Below are positions 51,735 to 54,961 of a stretch of DNA of 54,961 nucleotides, piece after piece. The position numbers and the translations under genes are program-made. Origin of the DNA: JAICND01 sp040905905 (GTDB lineage Bacteria; Actinomycetota; Acidimicrobiia; Spongiisociales; ZC4RG35); contig JBBDQN010000007.1 of the NCBI GenBank assembly GCA_040905905.1, forward strand, positions 1 to 54,961. The letters run 5' to 3'. Below the pieces are notes generated by a model that was given only the letters and a program-made list of their open reading frames with translations, searched no databases and was not told the origin of the DNA. Positions within the stretch are counted from its first letter, which is position 1, and each line of letters begins with the position of its first letter.

Positions 51735-52985
51735 TCAATTTTCGCGAACTGGCTCGACCTCGAGCTGCCAGCCCACCACTCCGGTGACCGTTACCGACTC
51801 GCCGGTTCGAATCGCAGCCTCTCGATGGGCGGTGGCCGGCCACCGGGCGCCGTCAACCTCGACCACTCCATTCGGAGTGAGGTCAACCCGGGCCACTCCC
51901 CGCCGACCGACCAGGTGATCGCGGCCCAGGGTTGGGGTTGAAAACCTCGCCCGGCCGACCGTCGGCATGGCCAGCAAGAAGAAGAACAAGACCGCCAGGA
52001 TCGAGGCCACAACCCCCACCACTCCGATCTTGACCTGAGGTGCTCCGTAGGTGAAGTTCAGCCCTCCCACGGCCAATGCCACCGTTCCCAGCGCGGTCAG
52101 CCCCAGGACCCCCCCTTGCTGAAACCCGGCTACGAGAAGCGCCATGCCCGCGAACACGGCCGCGAGGGCCCAACCTCTCACCGGAAGGATCGATATTCCA
52201 TAGCCGCTCAGCAAGAGCGAGAGAGCTGCGACTGCCGCCGCGGCGCCAGGCCCGAGCGCGTAGAACTCAAAAGCCGCCAGGGTCAGACCAGCCACGAGAA
52301 AGAAGAAGGCCGCTTCCGGGGCGGCACCCAGATGCAAAAACCGATGCAGCAGACCGGGTTGGTGGAAGGTCACGGGGATGTTGGTGACGCCCCCGTCGAT
52401 CTCCACGATGGTTTCCAGAGCCCGGGTCTGTCCTCGCACCACTACCTCCAAACCATCCAGTTCCTGCAAGAGCTGGCGAGTCGACGGGACCACCCGGTCG
52501 ACCAATCCGGGAACGGTGGCGTCGATCACCATCCCGTCGGCCAAATTAGATGGGGGCTCAACGAGGTCCCGTTCGTCCCCGACCACCGCCGGCGACCAGT
52601 TCTCGATGATCGAACCTGGGGCCGCCACCCGAGTGGAAGCGAGCGACAAGAGTTGGGCCGCCCCTCCGCCCGCTCGGGCCGGTGCCGGGCCCAGCCACAC
52701 CACCAGAGGCAGGGGAGGATCGGCGATCAGTCCCGCGACCAGTTGCAGCTCCTGGTAGCTCGCGACCACGGCCGGTGAATCAAACTGGATGATCAGGAGC
52801 TCTCGTTCGGTCTCGGAGGCATCATCAATTGCGCGGGCCAGATACCGCAGGGTGGCGTCATCGAGGATCCCGTTGACCTCGATCACCTCGGCTGTAGGGC
52901 CTGAGTCACCGGTTCCGGCCGCCAACAACAACGGGACAAACGCGATAAGGGCCAGGGAGAACCACCATGGCTTCGGTCTAGACAC
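51735..52985 (-). CDS. Long-form NfeD protein with degenerate ClpP-like domain
   Basis: 416 residues from the GTG at 52985. A signal/anchor helix is followed by a ClpP-like serine-protease domain (about 30-195), then a 5-helix membrane part (FFFLVAGLTLAAFEFYALGPGAAA) and a C-terminal OB-fold (LVGRRGVARVDLTPNGVVEVDGARWPA). In active members the nucleophile Ser lies in a SAG-type segment before an Ala/Gly-rich helix; here that segment reads PARAGGGAAQLL, with no Ser at the expected place. The protein may therefore be non-catalytic. No SPFH gene adjoins it; the only one in the window is at 14707. Confidence 0.88.
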   Translation of the reverse strand: MSRPKPWWFSLALIAFVPLLLAAGTGDSGPTAEVIEVNGILDDATLRYLARAIDDASETERELLIIQFDSPAVVASYQELQLVAGLIADPPLPLVVWLGPAPARAGGGAAQLLSLASTRVAAPGSIIENWSPAVVGDERDLVEPPSNLADGMVIDATVPGLVDRVVPSTRQLLQELDGLEVVVRGQTRALETIVEIDGGVTNIPVTFHQPGLLHRFLHLGAAPEAAFFFLVAGLTLAAFEFYALGPGAAAAVAALSLLLSGYGISILPVRGWALAAVFAGMALLVAGFQQGGVLGLTALGTVALAVGGLNFTYGAPQVKIGVVGVVASILAVLFFFLLAMPTVGRARFSTPTLGRDHLVGRRGVARVDLTPNGVVEVDGARWPATAHREAAIRTGESVTVTGVVGWQLEVEPVREN

Positions 52986-53059
52986 TGGCCGGCATGGTAT
53001 TGCTCAGTCACTCCAGGCCAGCCGAGCGCTCTACTGACCGCAACTAGATTGACGCATCC

Positions 53060-53434
53060 ATGAAGCTGCTGCTGGTCACTGACTCGACCTGGGTCCAAAA
53101 CGACGTAGCGGCAGCCCTTCCGGCTGGCTGGATCATGCAGGTGTCGGACTCCCGGGTCGTCGTCGCCGCCACCGCCCAACACCAACCCGATGTCGTGGCG
53201 GTAGACCTGCAAGTCGGCAGCATGGGTGGATTCGCGTTGGTCCGGGCGCTGCGTGCTGCCGAGTCCCAGGGAGATGTGCTGCCCACGAAGGTGGTGTTGC
53301 TCCTCGATCGCAGTGCCGATCGTTTTCTGGTGGCCAGAGCGGGAGCCGACGGTGCCCTGGTCAAACCGTTCACGGCCCAGGACCTGCGCAAGGTGCTCAC
53401 CGAGGTGACCGCACAACCCCCGGTCCGCACTTAA
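53060..53434 (+). CDS. Stand-alone receiver-like protein
   Basis: 124 residues matching a CheY-like fold: a strand MKLLLVTDST, a helix, DVVAVDLQVGSMGGFALVRALR (candidate phospho-Asp49), the strand KVVLLLDRS, and LVKPFTAQDLRKVL with the conserved Lys. The usual N-terminal acidic pair is reduced to one Asp (TDS). No output domain or kinase adjoins it. It may act by protein contact in a phosphorelay. The gene is divergent from nfeD and is followed 25 nt later by a tRNA. Confidence 0.75.
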   Translation: MKLLLVTDSTWVQNDVAAALPAGWIMQVSDSRVVVAATAQHQPDVVAVDLQVGSMGGFALVRALRAAESQGDVLPTKVVLLLDRSADRFLVARAGADGALVKPFTAQDLRKVLTEVTAQPPVRT

Positions 53435-53459
53435 CCCCCACCGGGTAGGATCTCCACAT

Positions 53460-53533
53460 CGGGACGTAGCGCAGCTTGGTAGCGCGCAGCGTTCGGGACG
53501 CTGAGGCCGCGGGTTCAAGTCCCGCCGTCCCGA
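53460..53533 (+). tRNA. tRNA-Pro (anticodon CGG)
   Basis: Cloverleaf read directly: acceptor CGGGACG (53460-53466) pairs with CGTCCCG (53526-53532); D-stem GCGC/GCGC (53469-53472, 53482-53485); anticodon stem CAGCG/CGCTG (53487-53491, 53499-53503) with loop TTCGGGA, anticodon CGG at 53494-53496; variable AGGCC; T-stem GCGGG/CCCGC with loop TTCAAGT. The discriminator is A53533. The CCA end is not fully encoded (CC only, then C). Confidence 0.95.
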
Positions 53534-53546
53534 CCCACAAAGGTCC

Positions 53547-53579
53547 TGGTCAGGGTCCTGCCACCAGGGCCCTGACTGG
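53547..53579 (+). terminator. Hairpin downstream of tRNA-Pro
   Basis: GGTCAGGGTCCTG (53548-53560) pairs with CAGGGCCCTGACTGG (53565-53579) around the 4-nt loop CCAC, with one G-T wobble. About 13 bp. It is 14 nt after the tRNA 3' end and is a plausible terminator, though no long T-run follows. Confidence 0.65.
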
Positions 53580-53886
53580 TACCACCCCCTATCCATCCCG
53601 CGCGGTTTGTGGTCTCGCGCGACTGGACGGGACCTGCCTGTTCATCGAGCAAGCTCTGGTCTCTTAGGTGTTTGCGCGCCGCTCCCTCAAGGTCTCGAGG
53701 AGAAACCGACAGAAAGTTTGGGCCGCTCCGACTGCGAGGTGAGCATCGGGGCCGAACTCCCGACGTTGAGCGGGTTCGTCCGTGGTCCGGTCCGTATTCC
53801 TTGCGAAACTCGGCTAGACCGATCACCAATTGAGAGAGATTGACAGGATCCGAACGATTGTGTCTCGTCCTTTGGCGGTGGGAGCG
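53580..53886. other. Gene-poor stretch after tRNA-Pro
   Basis: About 300 bases in which I see no supportable gene. Open frames exist on both strands (for example 53607-53843 plus, 53515-53829 minus), but they show no domain pattern or credible ribosome binding site and contradict one another. It may be a decayed remnant. No direct repeat of the tRNA 3' end was seen here. Confidence 0.5.
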
Positions 53887-54090
53887 ATGTCGTCCTTATG
53901 TATCCAGGCGTGGAACGCCCACCTCCGCGCGTGGGAGAGCGAGCTCGAGACCCGCGTGCGGCGAGGCGAGTTCGCAGTGAAGACGGGTGCCCAGCCAGTT
54001 GAGGCGGAGACCAAAGACGGCCGCAACGAACGTTGCCCGTGCGGGTCAGGCCTGAAGTACAAGCACTGTCACGGTCTGCCCGACCGATGA
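53887..54090 (+). CDS. Small SEC-C-motif protein
   Basis: 67 residues from the ATG at 53887 (a TTG at 53830 would give 86). The C-terminus ends in RNERCPCGSGLKYKHCHG, a SEC-C zinc-binding motif (C-x-C-x8-C-H) like the tail of SecA. The N-terminal part (AWNAHLRAWESELETRVRRGEF) is a charged helix. No SecA body precedes it, so it is either a free-standing SEC-C protein or the last piece of a broken gene. The codon use looks less GC-biased than in the neighbours. Function unknown. Confidence 0.6.
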   Translation: MSSLCIQAWNAHLRAWESELETRVRRGEFAVKTGAQPVEAETKDGRNERCPCGSGLKYKHCHGLPDR

Positions 54091-54218
54091 CGCCGGGCCT
54101 GCCAAATAATGGGTCGCTAGCGCAGATTGCATGATATGCCGGTTATGGGCGGTCTGTCCGCTGAGCGTCGGAGGGTTCAGGCACGTTTGCCCGAGGGGAT
54201 TGTGGTGACCCGTGAGTG

Positions 54219-54860
54219 CTAGCGGTGTGGTCTCCTGACGATGAGAACGAGGCAAGCCACAATCAGCCAGAGGAATAGGGCGAGACCTCCAACACCAAGA
54301 CCGGTCGGGATGAGCGCCACAGTGGCCGCGACGAGTACGACGCCCACCCAGGCAAACGGCTTGGGGAGCAATCCCACGACGAACGAGCTGACGCTCATAG
54401 TGGCGGCGACACCCACAGCACCAAGCATGAACAGGGCAATGATGTGTTCTTTCAGGATCGATAACGGAAGCACCGCATCGGCGAGCATGTTCGGAACGAT
54501 CGGTGCGCTAATCGCCATACGATATGACGCATGAACGAAAGCGCCGATCGTCATGACAATCCCGAATGCATAGGCCACAAGAGCCAACAGCTCACCTTTA
54601 GAGCCTTGTCGGGCGAGGCGCATCCGCAGCGAGGCAACAAACCCGACGAAGGCAAACGCTCCGACGATGCCGACCGTGCTTCCAGCGACGAGTCTCGTCC
54701 TGTTGTCAGTGATCTCAGCCGCCAGCTCACTGACCGGACTGTCAGGCCCCAACCAACCGCCATGGTCGATAATAAAGAACCCCACGAACATCAATACCAA
54801 TGCCGCCAGCCCCAAATACCACCCAATCAGGTCAAGTTCATCCGAACCATCGGCAGACAT
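54219..54860 (-). CDS. Integral membrane protein of unknown function
   Basis: 213 residues from the ATG at 54860, preceded by AGGAGG eight bases upstream; the frame extends to a GTG at 54902. About six or seven membrane helices are visible (LGLAALVLMFVGFFII; TVGIVGAFAFVGFVAS; LVAYAFGIVMTIGAFVHA; HIIALFMLGAVGVAATM; FAWVGVVLVAATVALIPTG; LALFLWLIVACLVLIV). No family motif or catalytic residue is recognised. The DNA is visibly AT-richer than the rest of the window, which suggests separate origin. It is convergent with the SEC-C gene. Confidence 0.7.
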   Translation of the reverse strand: MSADGSDELDLIGWYLGLAALVLMFVGFFIIDHGGWLGPDSPVSELAAEITDNRTRLVAGSTVGIVGAFAFVGFVASLRMRLARQGSKGELLALVAYAFGIVMTIGAFVHASYRMAISAPIVPNMLADAVLPLSILKEHIIALFMLGAVGVAATMSVSSFVVGLLPKPFAWVGVVLVAATVALIPTGLGVGGLALFLWLIVACLVLIVRRPHR

Positions 54861-54961
54861 GTGCCAGACCTCCTCTTTCAGGTTCGCCATCGATCTCGCC
54901 ACTCATACATGAGAACAGACGAACCAGACGGACAAACCGGTGACAACAGCCAGGTACATAA

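Noticed and set aside
53515..53829. Minus-strand 104-codon frame overlapping the tRNA 3' end
   Set aside because: It runs into the tRNA, lacks a ribosome-binding site, and has no domain signature.
1..54961. CRISPR array, insertion sequence or riboswitch
   Set aside because: No regularly spaced direct repeats of CRISPR size, no transposase or terminal repeats, and no leader long enough or recognisable as a known riboswitch. The only arrays are 7-bp and 16-bp short tandem repeats.

Overview
The window is a compact, high-GC bacterial chromosome segment. It most likely comes from an actinobacterium, plausibly of the Acidimicrobiia. The evidence is a WhiB-family protein, a GlnR-type orphan regulator next to glnA, a matching GlnR operator in front of amtB, a GTTAAC/GTTTACC-type PHO box, many GTG starts, 4-bp start/stop overlaps, and secreted proteins with Thr-rich (TTTTT) stalks after a lipobox or membrane anchor. 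The class assignment is an inference; the phylum is fairly secure. No CRISPR array, transposase or phage gene was seen.

Region 1 (1-13.1 kb) is a nitrogen-acquisition island. A divergent intergenic region carrying a GlnR box separates an ALDH / class I amidotransferase / clpB operon (minus strand) from amtB-glnK-glnD (plus strand). Beyond glnD lie an SDR dehydrogenase and a glutamine-synthetase-like ligase, divergent from an ethanolamine-type permease. Together these genes would import an amino alcohol or amine, glutamylate it, oxidise it in two steps and release glutamate plus a small product.

Region 2 (13.1-16.2 kb) holds mscL, whose start codon appears to be missing, and a PadR / HAAS-NfeD fusion / SPFH operon behind an apparently leaderless, self-overlapping promoter. 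It ends in a long bidirectional terminator.

Region 3 (15.7-28.4 kb) holds secreted proteins (a lipoprotein, a PQQ-type beta-propeller, a CapA-like enzyme), an M20 peptidase, an aapJQMP amino-acid ABC transporter, an ECF sigma factor with a small membrane partner, dxs and a solo solute-binding lipoprotein.

Region 4 (28.4-37.5 kb) is the phosphate regulon on the minus strand: ppk, then pstS-pstC-pstA-pstB-phoU-response regulator-histidine kinase, with a PHO-box-like repeat before pstS.

Region 5 (37.5-53.4 kb) holds fabH-tetR, a DUF1295 enzyme, corA, glnA-glnR, an iron-sulfur/RidA/ALDH7 operon divergent from mrp, an MBL/Nudix pair divergent from selA-selB, whiB, a long NfeD and a lone receiver protein.

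Region 6 (53.46 kb to the end) holds a tRNA-Pro(CGG) followed by an AT-richer, sparsely coding stretch with a small SEC-C-motif ORF and a membrane protein, possibly acquired.

Two patterns run through the window. One is a family of 7-bp tandem repeats (TCTCACG- and TCTTCCG-like) at gene junctions. The other is convergent gene pairs that share a single CTAG as both stop codons.
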